DNA of 64,000 bases from Hirudo medicinalis (lineage: Eukaryota > Annelida > Clitellata > Hirudinida > Hirudinidae): positions 1-64,000 of the forward strand of contig MPNW01000151.1 of NCBI GenBank assembly GCA_011800805.1, given 5' to 3'. Numbering within the stretch: position 1 is the first letter of the stretch; each line of letters starts with the position of its first letter. The notes below the pieces were generated by a model, which saw only the letters and a program-made list of their open reading frames with translations, was not told where the DNA came from and searched no databases. Below, in pieces: positions 17,001 to 28,451 of this stretch. The position numbers and the translations under genes are program-made.

Positions 17001-19479
17001 CTTTTTGTTCTTAACAGTGGTTTAACTTCGCAGATCATGATGTCCGCAGATTTGTTTACATCCACTGCTTTCTGACTTGTCTCTGGACATCAAATTTTTT
17101 GTACATTTTCTAATTAATTAGTTTAAAATTAAAAATGATAATGCATTGATAGTAGAGAGCTTTCGCCAGATAAAAAACTTTACGGAAGTCTATTATTTAT
17201 ATGTTGTATGCTTGGTTTTCCTTAAGCATTTTTGATCATAGAACACTATGTAGGTATTTTGCATATACGCAAAAAAGAATCTGAGGTTTATCAACTTCGC
17301 AGCAGTTCCCGATACTTAAAGTTAAATAAATTAATAATTAAAGATAAATGCTTCACCATTTGCAATGCAATGAAACAAATTGAGCGCTCTTTAAATAAAT
17401 GTGTAATTATTTTCATTCATTCTTCAAAACTCGCAAGTTGCTTCCTAATATCTCGAGTTTATATATTTTACAAATCCATGTGCTAAAAATGTTTAAAACA
17501 ATAATATCTTTATAACCCTCAATAAGCACAAACTTCGCCATTTGTTTTCTTTGTAGAAGCAACGAGCAGTTGCAGAGCTTCTGAACAAACAGTTTTAATA
17601 AGGAAAATAATAAAATTCCGCAGGCACTGGAATTCAGAGCTGTTACAACTTTGTATGTAAGGGGCCATTCACAAATGACGTCACGCATTTAGGAGTGGGA
17701 GTGGGTTCAAACATTTTCGATGATATGTGACGAGGGGGAGAGGGGTGAGCTTAAAAAATGTGACGTCACATCAACTGAAGATTTTTGGAACGAAAAAATA
17801 ACCAGAAGAAACCATCTTGTGTCAATGGGGAGGGTGGAGGATAAAAAAATAAGCCAAAATTGTGTGACGTCATTTTTGGACAGCCCCTAACGTCGAGCCA
17901 TAATAGCAATAACGTAATAAATCCAAATTTTCAATTATTAACTAAGACGTTTCAAAACAACCTCCAACGCAATCCAACAAACAATAAATTTAAACGGCTT
18001 TTGGCAGCGCGGATGATTGACGAGAAATCGCAACATGCTTGCGTTGAAAAAATACTGATCGACGTGGATGTGTTTCGGAGCATCAAATTAGCTTGTTTTC
18101 AAAGAAATAAGATGTGAGGCTTTTCAATGTAAAACAATTTGCAATTAACCTAAATATGAAAGACTTCTAAGATTATTGGATAAAACTCCTTGCGGATACG
18201 AATTCCATAGATACAATTAAATTTTGTCAGGTCTCCAACGTTCCGTATGATCCTTGGATAACGTGCTCTAAAAATGCTTGCGGTCCAACGTGCGAAGAGG
18301 AAACTTCACTAGCAGACAGTGGGAAAGGCACGAGTGACGAAGGAGACGTGGCAACTACCATCAAGAAAAAATCTAAGTTGTCGGAAGTCAGAAGTATAGG
18401 TGAGAAAGCGTAAATGTAAACTATGTAAGATTTTTCGCTTTAATTGAATGGATATTCGAAATCGTATCGCTTACCACAAACTTGACTTCTTTATAAACAA
18501 ATTGCAATAAGATCTTTTGTAGGTCTAAGTAAAAATGCATTTGAAGTAATCATAGTTGGATTCCTAAAGATGAATTACATGAACACTTATAAGAAACTTA
18601 AAATCTTTCATGTTAAAGGGTGGTATAGAGATCGGTAACAACCAAGTCTTAAGTCTTGCAACAAGTCCAACTTAATGAGCTCATCCAAATAAATTAGTTG
18701 GTGTGTACGTATTGAACTAGAAACATCTATAAAACGTCGCCTGCAGTCCAAGCGAGCTAGCGCCTGTAAGTTGATAGGTCTTGACATAAAGGCCGGAAAG
18801 GAAAATAGGATCAGATCGATTCACTTCAAAAATAACTTATGAAATAAGCGTTTCGACCAAAGAAGGCCGATATTTTTATTCCGTGATTCCTACTTTTTGA
18901 CATTTGACAACTTGTCAACCATTCAGAGGCCATTCAGCCATCAGTTGTAGAACGTATGAGCCGCTTAACTGGTAATTTCGCTGAAAAGAATTTGACAAAC
19001 TTTTAAAAGCCGAACACGATTGGCGCAGTAAAATTTAGATACCCGACGCTCAAGGGTTAATGCTACATACCAGAGCTTCGGCAATATTTATAAATCTGTC
19101 GGCACTCAATTTTCAGAAACCTAATACTGGGACGAAAATGTTTCGCTCTTTATGGGATTTACCGTTTCATCTCCCATACCATTTATCATATTAAGTGCAG
19201 ATTAAACGATGGGAGCCATTAATAAGCACAATTCTTTTCTTGTTTTTAGACAATTTCAACCATTCGATCAGCAGAGAGAAACGCGTGTCCACCCAGAGCA
19301 ACAGGTTCAATTCGACGTGCCTCAAAAACGACAGTTTGCTTCCGATGATTCCTTTGGAACTATCTCTCCATTGCGACACCAAAGGTCAAGAAAGAGAAGA
19401 TTGCGAGCTTTGCCTCATGGACCAAAGAAGAATAAACATCGTCGATTCATCAACATTATCTGTCACTACTACCGTATAA
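14061..19479 (+). CDS. Protocadherin, non-clustered delta-like, three exons
   Basis: Calcium-dependent cell-adhesion receptor of the protocadherin family, 1029 aa. Exons are 14061-16751, 18231-18399 and 19250-19479, with phases 0 and 1. The first exon is large and encodes the whole ectodomain and membrane segment, typical of protocadherins. A signal peptide covers residues 1-17. Six cadherin repeats can be laid out, with linker motifs DINDNPP (130-136), DMNDCPP (351), DENDN (463) and DVNDN (574). The first repeat has a paired cysteine motif (C96, C105). The transmembrane segment is about 799-820, followed by a cysteine-rich juxtamembrane stretch. Exon 2 contains LADSGKGTSDEGD, resembling the DSGKGDSD motif of delta-protocadherin tails. 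The linker between repeats 2 and 3 lacks the usual DxNDN. AATAAA at 19686-19691 is a plausible polyadenylation signal. The gene converges on SEPSECS, with 272 bp between the stop codons. Confidence 0.92.
17661..17887. mobile_element. MITE with TAA target duplication in protocadherin intron 1
   Basis: A 227-bp element bounded by inverted repeats. The left end is GGGGCCATTCACAAATGACG and the right end, reverse-complemented, is GGGGCTGTCCAAAAATGACG, both continuing into TCAC. It is flanked by TAA on each side (17658-17660 and 17888-17890). A TWA duplication with GG-start termini fits the PIF/Harbinger group. The central part is partly palindromic, with several TGACGTCA blocks. There is no coding capacity. 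Confidence 0.78.
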
Positions 19480-19751
19480 TTTAAGCCGTATGTTAACGTT
19501 CTCTAGAAGCTAGAAAATTTCATCATGAAATCGAGAGTCAAAACTGACTTTGCGAGCGAATTCATAACAGCTCCAATGAAACGAGAAACTTTAGGCGCTT
19601 CCAAAATTCAAATTCAAATTGATTCTGAAGTCGCGGTGCCTTCTAAGTTTAATTGTAAATTATATGTAATTTATGAATTTACAACAATAAAGGTAATTGA
19701 CGTTAGAAAGTTGTTCTATTGCAAAGGGTTATATATTATCAAGGCAAAGTT

Positions 19752-22700
19752 TCAGGCTTGAACAAACATTGAATCATCTCTGCCATGAGCTTTACTTAAA
19801 ACTTCAGTTAGCTTTTGTATGAACAAATCAATATCTTCTTTGGTTATGCCAATTGCTGCAGCTGCAGTAAGATAACTGAATGGATAATTTTCGTGACTGG
19901 ATCCAAATCCCTTAAATCTATGTTCTTCAATTTTGAGATCATTGTTTCTTGCAATTACTCTAATAATAAAAAATGTTAAATAGTCATGTTTAACAAATAA
20001 TTAAATTCATAAAAACTTGCCTAACTCCTGAAACCATTCTCTTGAAAAGCATTGATCCAATGAAGGTAACTGAATCCTCAGGAAAATGTTGCAATGTCAT
20101 CCCTGTATGGAGAAGTTATTGCTATTGTTAATTTTTAACATCATTTCACCATCAATGTTTGTTATTGTCATATACATATCGGGCAATGCTAAAAGAATAT
20201 CATATCATACTTTATATCCATTCAGATCTACTTATAAGTGCCAAAATGTCCTTGTCTGATTACTTCACCATTAAGATTTTTAGCCCAACAAAACATGTAA
20301 AAAACAAATCAACATTATATTCATAAAATGTTCTATTGTCTATTAATCCAATAAGACAATTATTATCGAAATTGGCCAAGAAGCATATTTTCTGACATAA
20401 GTTCTTGTTTTTCCTCTGGTACCGCAATTAGTCTATTAATTAGAAAAACAAATAGGTTAAGCACAGAAAGAGTTACAAAATAAAAATTAAAAAAAAAAAC
20501 AGAAGAAAAGCTAAACAAATGAATAAATTATTATACAATTGCTTTTTCAAAAATTGACCCTAGATGCTGAAATTGATTGAAAGGTTGATAATAAAAATTG
20601 CAAATACAAGTTTAGCATCAAATAATATAGTAATGGAAGCGGATGGTTTAGTATTTTTTTTATTTAGCTGATCTTTTGAGTGCCGAACAGGATGTGAAGG
20701 AACTTTTACCATTTAGATAGCGCTCCCTGGCATTACAGGCTGGGTTGTGAACATGACACGTTAAGACTATTGCCATTATGGCCGCTCGAAGGAATTCTCC
20801 TCGGCCTTCTTGTACCATCACATTAGCCTATCACATCTGCATTATGTGAATATAGTGACAGTGTTTGATTTCACTGGATTTCTCAACCAGTGATTTGGTT
20901 CATTACTTCAGTGGATCATTATTATGCAGCCTCCAACAACCTTGTCATTTTTCTTTCTTGGCTAGACAATCCAATCTTGGTGAGGAAGGAGTAGGCCAAC
21001 CATGCCCCTTGTGCCAATCTCAATGGAGAAGAAGTCCTTTTGCTTCCCATTCCATTGACAACTCTGCATGCTTCTCCCTTTTGAACACATCGCTATACTC
21101 AATTCTGTCCTCCCATAGAAACATCAGCTCCAGGAGAATGATGGCATTTGTCGATGTCAAGCTTCTTGCCACTCACTCTCAACACCTGAGACTGGTTCAA
21201 AATCATCCCTTCAAACCCCTTTTCCGCAAATTGTTCCTGGAGGGAAACTGGTCACAAACCGACCGCAGCATAAATAGTAATAACTGTATTGATATAGCGC
21301 CTTAAACATAAGCACCAGGGGCACTTAGATTAGCCATTTTCTGCCACTGGCCAAGAGCTTCCTTCTTGTCATTGAATCTTTGGAGTTCATGCTGCTGCCT
21401 GGAGTCCAGCAGTTTCTTGTAAATGAAATTGAATAAGGGCTTCACTGATCCATCCTTCAGGATTTTCTTAAGGCCTTGCTTGAGCTTTTCATCCAGTCTT
21501 CAACAGTATCTTTAGTTGCTTCCTCAAGGTAACTTTAACCTGGCTCTAAGGGAGTCTTGTCTTTGGCAAGAGACTTCGACATACACAAAACTAGTGTGAC
21601 TCTGATCCTGTTTCATGAGGTGTTTGGGGACATGATTTCCTTATCAGACCTTTATTAAAATGGTTGTACTTGCCTGGTTGACTAGTATCTAGGTGATGAA
21701 TCAGTGTGCTATTAACTGCATAAAGCTCCAAAACCTAAATAAAGACCAACTTGAGATAGCTAAAGCTAATAATAAAATATTGATAAATAACAAATTGTGT
21801 GATTAATAAAACATACAAGACCAAAAGTTGAGCAATTTGAAAATTTAAAATCAAACAATAATATAAAGCTTATCATATTTAATGGAGAAAATACAAAGTA
21901 TAAAATCCAAAGCATATTATATAAACATAAACTTACCATACCTATAGATATTCTGTTACTTGGAGATTGGAGTAACCTTTCATCAAACTTTAAGGCACAT
22001 TGTTCCATCTTGGACTTCAAATACTCAAAATTTTCTTTCCTAGTCTGCAACATTTTTTTGTATCCATTTGAACCGATCTCTAGAAGAGTCATCAACATAT
22101 CCAGATATGGTGAAGAGGATGCTCTACCTGCAGTGATTAAATTTATTAATATTAAACATGAGAATCAATGCTATTGCTCTATAAATAAAATAGAATGATA
22201 TTAGTGTAAAAAGTATTTGTTTTAGCTTAGGAAATGAATAACTTTAGCCAAGATGTTTTATTAACCTTTCTAAAGTATATTCTAAACTTTTTGTTCTCAT
22301 TTTCATAATTTTGCCTATTGGTATTTGCCATCCAGGCAGAATCAGAGGTCTGACAACCCTCTGCCCATTTACCTTTGTTACATTAACATCTAAGAATCAT
22401 GAGATGTGACCTTATGGTCTTTGACAAGCAGGAAAAGCTAATGGAATTGCAATGTTCACAAATGAGTAGGTAATATATAAAAAAGTTGGGGCAGGTATAC
22501 CTCAACTACAGGAAATCAGTTTTCAAATTAAGGTATTTTATAATTTTGTTATGTTAAAAATTTAAGTCTCACATAGCACATTTTTGCAATTACAAAGGTT
22601 ACAATTGTAATTCACTTCTTAATACAGTTGTGCTTTACCAATTCATTTAACAATTTGTTTGCATTAATTGACAAAATACAATAAATATATCTCTATGAAT

Positions 22701-25700
22701 TGCATTTTAATAATATATTGGTCAGAAATTTAATTAGAAGATTTGATATTTTTTCCAATTTCTTTCCAGTCCCTTGATATTATCAATTTAATCATACAAA
22801 GTATCCAAAATAACAAAAGCAAATAAGGTATGAACCTGGGTACAGACTACACAAGCTGTTTGAAGTCAGAGTGTCAAAGGTAACAAGAATGCTACCACCA
22901 ACAGGCACCAGAAAATTTTTGTCTGTTGATTGAACCACTACATCCACTCTACCTTCTCTCTGAGCCTTCAAAAATATTTTCATAAATGAAATATTTCTAA
23001 CCATTTAGTTTCAATAATTGATGTTTGGATGATCGACACTCTATTGTATTATTATTTATGAGTACTTAAAATTAATGTGTATAATATAATGTGACGTGCA
23101 GGTTGGTCGAATGGCCTGCCTTCCTGCCCTGCCGGGGAGCACCCCTGGGTAGGGATGCAAAATAAATGGTAGGGTGATTAAAAAGTGCTTTCACATCTTA
23201 TTCGGATACAAGGCATTCAAAAGATTGGCTAATTGCAACTGCAATTCAAATATATTAGAAAATGCCATGATTCACTCTCAATCAATTTTTGGTGCCTAAA
23301 TACATCTGGTAGTTTATGAGCCACACAAAGTAATATTTCATAATGAAATATTGACTTAATAATATATAAAAATCTCAGTGAAACATTGATAACAGTTTTA
23401 ACATTCATAACATTTTAAACATTTAAAATATTCAATTTATATAGAAAATGATATTAAGCTATCACAAATACTTGTTGAATGAGATGAATGCATTTTGAAG
23501 ACTGAAGTCCATAGGCATTGTTTACTAAATGAGGCACATCATATTTTTTGCATATCATTCCTATTTCCTCTAACCTGAAAATTAAAATTTTGACCAATTT
23601 AAAAAAAAGACCAAATTTTGTTTGAGATATTCTGATCAAATAAGCAAACTATAAAATACAAATGAGAAATGAATCTTCCACTTAGTAACAAACCTATCAG
23701 GTGCTCGAGGGGCAAAGCAACTAGTGGTAGACATGAAGCATACCACATTTTCAGGGCCAAGTCTTTCAATTGTCTTGATAACACGATCAACATCTGTACG
23801 AATCTCATCTCCTTCCAAAAGATTTTCTAACACAACTAACTCCAATCCTAAATATATATTTGAAACTGGATCAATAGTTAATTCATATTTGTTGGAATGG
23901 TTATGGTCATCATCATTCAGTCATGAACAAACTCATTTTACAGACAACATAAATCTGGCTCAAATCAAATATCATTAAGCTTCTGAATGTCAGAAACGGT
24001 GCCGAATACATATATTTATTATAATTAATATAATTCTTATTAAAGTGCTATTCTCCTTGGCCTCCCAGCAGGCAAAAGATGAATCCTGAGCACTACCATT
24101 GTTCTCAGCAATTCATCCATGTGTTATCTGCACTGATCCTTGGTCACTGATCCACTGGGTTTTTTTATTAAGGAATTTTGAATAAGTGATATTATGCCTT
24201 AAATGTAATCTTCAGATACACTATTTTGAGATTATGCCTCAGTTTGGTTGCCAGCTGAAGAATCCCAGGATTAAATGTTCACATAAAAAATAGAACCATT
24301 ATTATTAAATATGCTTGTGTGATGCATCAATTATTATTATTATTATAATTATCAAGGCAATTAATAAGTGTAGACTAAAATAAATACCTGCAGCCAGAAC
24401 AGATTTAATACATGACTTTTGATCAATTCTGCTCCATAACACAAATCTTCCACCCCTGTTCTTTCTGAGCATCAACATACAAAATGTCAAGGACATACCA
24501 GTGGCAAGAGGGACAATAAAAGCACTTGATGCTGCAGTGAGACCTGGTAAAAGTTTTAATTATGAATAAATATCAATAAATTTTAATATTTAAATTTTTA
24601 ATTATCAATAAATCAAATTAATATTTTGAAATTTGTGCCAAAAAACAATTAAAAGTTAACAACATCATGGTAGTTCCTAATAAGTATATAAAAAACACGC
24701 TAAAAATAATAATAACGTATCTTCTTTAAAAATGGAAACAAACAAAAGTGAAATCAAATTCATTTAAAAATTTCAATTAATTCAGTAATGTTGTTGAGGC
24801 AAAATATCAAAATTTGGTAAAGATAAAATAAATTATTTCATGAATCATAAGTGAACTAAATTATATAAATGAGCCTCATAATAAAAATTAACAAAATTAG
24901 CAAAAAAGTTCTAAAAAAAACTTTTAAAATAAAAGTGAAAATGATTAGATATCACTTTTAGAATATATGAATATTAATGACTACAATATTAGTTAGGTTT
25001 GCCCTCCTTTCAAGTAACAACTAAAATAAATAAATAGGTAGGTGGGTGAAACTTATCAAGCAGATTGGTTTCAAGAAGCTGTTCAAAAATTTATAGCAGA
25101 GGCACAAATCAGTTATTGGTCAGCATTCCTCAAAAGGTTTCAAAGGATTGTTGTCGATGTTTATATTAACGTCTTTACATAACCAGAGATGATTAGTACG
25201 GTACTCTTGCAACAGGATTCGAATCCATGCTGTCATCATGAGAGGCAAAGTCTTAACCATTAGACCATGCGGGAGCAAGTTTCAAAGGATTACAGTAGAT
25301 AGGTTAATTTATTAACTAATAGCTTTAACAGTTGTAATTTATGCAATTACTTATTAATTAAATCCATTAATTATAACAAAACTCTTAAATTATGTTTTTA
25401 AAATTTATGTCAATGCTATGAACCAATTTAAAAATTCAAACGACATAAAAATTACTTAATGTGGTTGCTAAAATAAGAAAAAGTTGTTGCAAATTAAAAA
25501 TTGTTGAGGTTGTTGGGGTTGGGAATTTTATGTGATTCCCTTACTTCAGCATTTTAATATAAGCACATTCTTAAAACACATTGCATTGCTAAAATTTATG
25601 TATTTTGAAATGATAAAAAATCTGTTATATCAGGCATTTAAAATATTTTCAAGGCACATGGACAATGCCTACCTATTTGTTTGATGGCATCAGTGACAAG

Positions 25701-26611
25701 TGAATTTGTAATTTTCATCAAAAGACTTGAACCTGCAGCCTTTGGTTGAACTTCAGTTAGAAAACCAGATCTTCCAATACCATGGCAAAACCTTGATAAT
25801 ATTTTATTCAATGTAATAAATTAGCAAAACTACTTTTATGACAAAGCTTATAATGTTTAGCCTGTTAGAGCTAATGACAATTCTAACCATCCTTTGAAAT
25901 GGCCTAAGAAGCAACATTTTTTAGTCTATCATCCTAAATAATGAGTGTGGGCTAAAAGGTTTACGGGTGGAGATTGGGCATTTTATAGGATGGGGGATGC
26001 TGGAGAAATGGGAAGGGAAGGGCTCGAGCTAAGGTTTGCTCCCTTGGGAAAAGCTGAAATGACATCCCTGCTCTTCCTTGTTGTAGATTTTATTATTGTA
26101 TGGGGGAAGATTAATATAGATTTTTTTGAAAGGGAATGCTAAGAAAATAATTTTGCTAACTACAGCTCTGATATGAATTAGAATTAGTGGGTGTTTTGGC
26201 AAGATTTTAGTTAATAATAAGTGTTGTTAAATTTTAACCTGTAATGTCTCCTAGCTACAAGGTTAGATAAAATTCTTCCTTCCCTCTCTCCTACTTGACA
26301 TTTATTTGAGAAGTTGTTGCTGTCCATGAGTGACAACTCAGCAAGGAGTATTTCGATCCACTGTTCTGACCAACCATCTTCAGGCCACTTTTTCTATTAA
26401 AAAAATCTATGATTCAGGTAAAAAGTCACATTACAAATATACGAACACCTAATGAATAATAACCAAAACAGCTTTTTTGCTTTTTTGCACTTACTTGTTC
26501 AAATAGATGTGCTATTTTGTTTTCAAGACTCTTTCTTGCGTCTCGGCCTTGATTTACATAAGAGGGGGATATAATTCTCTGACATAAGGCTGAGATACGG
26601 TCATTCATCAT
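19752..26611 (-). CDS. SEPSECS: O-phosphoseryl-tRNA(Sec) selenium transferase, 10 exons
   Basis: PLP-dependent enzyme that converts phosphoseryl-tRNA(Sec) to selenocysteinyl-tRNA(Sec) using selenophosphate, the last step of selenocysteine synthesis in eukaryotes. Predicted 469 aa against 501 in human; the shortfall is mostly C-terminal. Exons in transcript order are 26611-26495, 26393-26239, 25791-25673, 24543-24388, 23847-23694, 23574-23472, 22965-22836, 22127-21942, 20102-20021 and 19959-19752. Landmarks are [96 protein letters not shown] (PLP lysine at residue 284, the human position), IGSNGYKK and [12 protein letters not shown]. The last intron (19960-20020) is GC-AG. Introns 3-8 are long and contain repeat B copies, a SINE and a degraded ORF. 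Two ATGs open the frame (26611 and 26608). Confidence 0.96.
20655..20830 (+). repeat. Dispersed repeat B, copy 2
   Basis: Lies inside a SEPSECS intron. It shares GATGTGAAGG, GCGCTCCCTGGC, ACAGGCTGGGTTGTGAACA and the following CATGACAC block with the copies at 745 and 62699. It is more diverged at its right end. Confidence 0.55.
20860..21640 (-). pseudogene. Degenerate coding-like remnant in a SEPSECS intron, possibly retroelement
   Basis: The minus strand of this intronic segment has coding-like stretches broken by stops and frame changes. Examples are [20 protein letters not shown] (about 21440), [20 protein letters not shown] (about 21380), then near 20960-21080 a segment like [22 protein letters not shown] content is above that of the surrounding intron. 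The last segment is reminiscent of C-terminal parts of retroelement polyproteins, but the family is not recognised. Confidence 0.35.
23092..23228 (-). repeat. Dispersed repeat B, copy 3
   Basis: Inverted copy in a SEPSECS intron. On the minus strand it reads through TTGTATCCGAATAAGATGTG, AAAGCACTTTTTAATC, GGTGCTCCCCGGCAGG and ends CATTCGACCAACCTGCACG, co-linear with the copy at 745-961. A run of G-C base steps at about 23110-23150 is richer than in other copies. Confidence 0.65.
25150..25278 (-). mobile_element. tRNA-derived SINE, copy 1, with 13-bp TSD
   Basis: On the minus strand it begins GCTCCCGCATGGTCTAATGG (box A-like TGGTCTAATGG) and has box B-like GGATTCGAATCC. It then continues into the family tail (blocks like CTAATCATCT and AACG-TTAAT in diverged form). 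It is flanked by GTTTCAAAGGATT at 25137-25149 and 25279-25291, a 13-bp target duplication. It lies in a SEPSECS intron. The anticodon arm does not pair well, so it is not a functional tRNA gene. Confidence 0.85.
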
Positions 26612-27387
26612 TAATGAAATTATATTCAGCTATTTTAATAATATCTTAAAAGTTCACAATATTTATTAACGTAATCGGTATTCGCTTAAATAATTATAAA
26701 CACCTCCACATGTCGACGTCTAGAAACACGAACACACAATCACACAAACGTGTAAAAGTTGATTTCTCTTGACAATTGATATCAAAGCTGATTTAGAAAT
26801 AAAAAGTATAACATTTATTCAATGTCATTGAAAATATCAAAAATTTCTGTAAAAAGTTTTAGAATGCCTTGATGAGGTCCCTCTGCTTCGCTTCTCCAAT
26901 GTCGCCAAATGACATCATCTTCTTAATCTATCCTCATAATTCAACTTTCGTATTAATTTTATCACCCTAGATGTTTTTATTTGACTCCCATATTTTTGGA
27001 AATGTGTATTCCACACTTGGACGCATTATTCTAGGAGCGGTCTCGCCAAAGCTTTATAAGTCTCAGAATTTTCTTTATCCCTTGTTGCAGATCTGACAAA
27101 ACACAACTGATATATTTACAGGTTTTATTTATACATAAACATAGTCCATAGAATAAACGACTCTCGGACGGAAATCATATAGTAAACAAGAGCACAAGTA
27201 AAACAAGGAAAGAAGTCCAAAGAAAAAGAGAGCGTTACAAATGACGAGTCCGGAGGAAAAGAGAAGAGGTTGGTGATGGTGGTTAATTAAATGCCATTTC
27301 ATTACTCGATGATTAGGACGGAGCTACCTGAGAGATTAGCTCCACCTGGTTCCTTATATAAATTCTCGGGAGGATGGCGGTAGCTCC
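26612..27387. other. SEPSECS upstream region
   Basis: This should contain the SEPSECS promoter. No clear core element was recognised. At about 27305-27345 a short block (GATGATTAGGACGGAGCTACC) resembles the SINE family tail in reverse orientation and may be another eroded copy. Confidence 0.35.
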
Positions 27388-27518
27388 TAGTGCTCCCGCA
27401 TTGTCAAATGGTTAAGACTTACGCCTCTCATGATGGCAGCACGGATTCGAATCCCGTTGCGGGAGCATCGTCCTTATCATCTAGCTACGCAGCGGACGTT
27501 AATGAACAATTATTTATG
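27388..27518 (+). mobile_element. tRNA-derived SINE, copy 2, full length, with 12-bp TSD
   Basis: The best complete copy on the plus strand. The head starts GCTCCCGCATTGTCAAATGG at 27392, box B is GGATTCGAATCC, and CGGGAGC closes the 7-bp acceptor-like pairing. The tail runs through CCTTATCATCTAGCTACG, GGACGTTAATGAACAATT and ATTTAT. GGCGGTAGCTCC flanks it at 27376-27387 and 27519-27530. The tail is shared by the other copies and is not tRNA-like, so this is a composite SINE. Confidence 0.88.
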
Positions 27519-27530
27519 GGCGGTAGCTCC

Positions 27531-28451
27531 CCACATACAGGATTCGCGGTCGATCACCGTCCTGCATGCGTAGGATGTTCATCGTACTGCTGCTGAAGCT
27601 TGGTACACTCAAGTAGGCCTCACAATAGCAGTAGCACAAGTAGGCCGAAGTTCTCCAATGACCTCGCTCACCTTTGCGCAAATACGTGTACGTGCGCTCC
27701 TATACCCTACTTTCTACTTTTGTTATTTGTCATTCCAAGTACTCGTTTTTGCAGCTTCAAGGTACTTTTCTATTCTTATGCATTATCATACCAGACCTTT
27801 TTCATGATGCTTCAAAATGGTTCCTCCAAATTCATATAGCATTTGCATTCTTACCTCCGAGAAGCAAAGTTTTATCAACAAACACAAATAATTTCACATC
27901 CAATATGAAATTATGAAACACAACAAAATGCAGGCAAAAGTTGAAAAGAAGGCATCTCTACACATTGACTCAGACTGATGATGCCTTGCAAAAATAACTA
28001 ATGTCATAAAAAATATCTAACACAAATCACAAGCAAGATACAAAATTATTTAGAATCACTTGCACATTATCTCATGCCTTCAAAAAATCTGGAAGTTTAT
28101 AATTGAGGCATTCAGAAAATTTAACCAACGCAGAACATCAAGCAAATTGTGAACATTTATTTCCAAGATATGAATAACTTCTACTCAGTGTCTAAAAGTG
28201 GCAGGCAAATATAAAATAGCATAAACAGCTGTTTCAGCCTATAAAATTTTGTAAAAAAATTATAATGTTCACTTTAAATCCACACAATTGTTAAGGTTGG
28301 GTATCTGCTTAAACAAAAAGTATCACAACATATTTGACCAGGACAGAATATTTAAAATAAAATACATTTAGTAATGAATTGAATAGCACCAAAATAAACC
28401 AGTTGAGTCCATTGTTTCAAAGGTGCAAAATTAAGTTATCCTGGATTCAAT
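27531..28451. other. Intergenic region between SINE copy 2 and the KASH gene
   Basis: ORFs at 27600-27839 and 27674-27916 overlap in different frames without recognisable features. The KASH gene 3' UTR should lie at the right end, below 28452. Confidence 0.35.
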
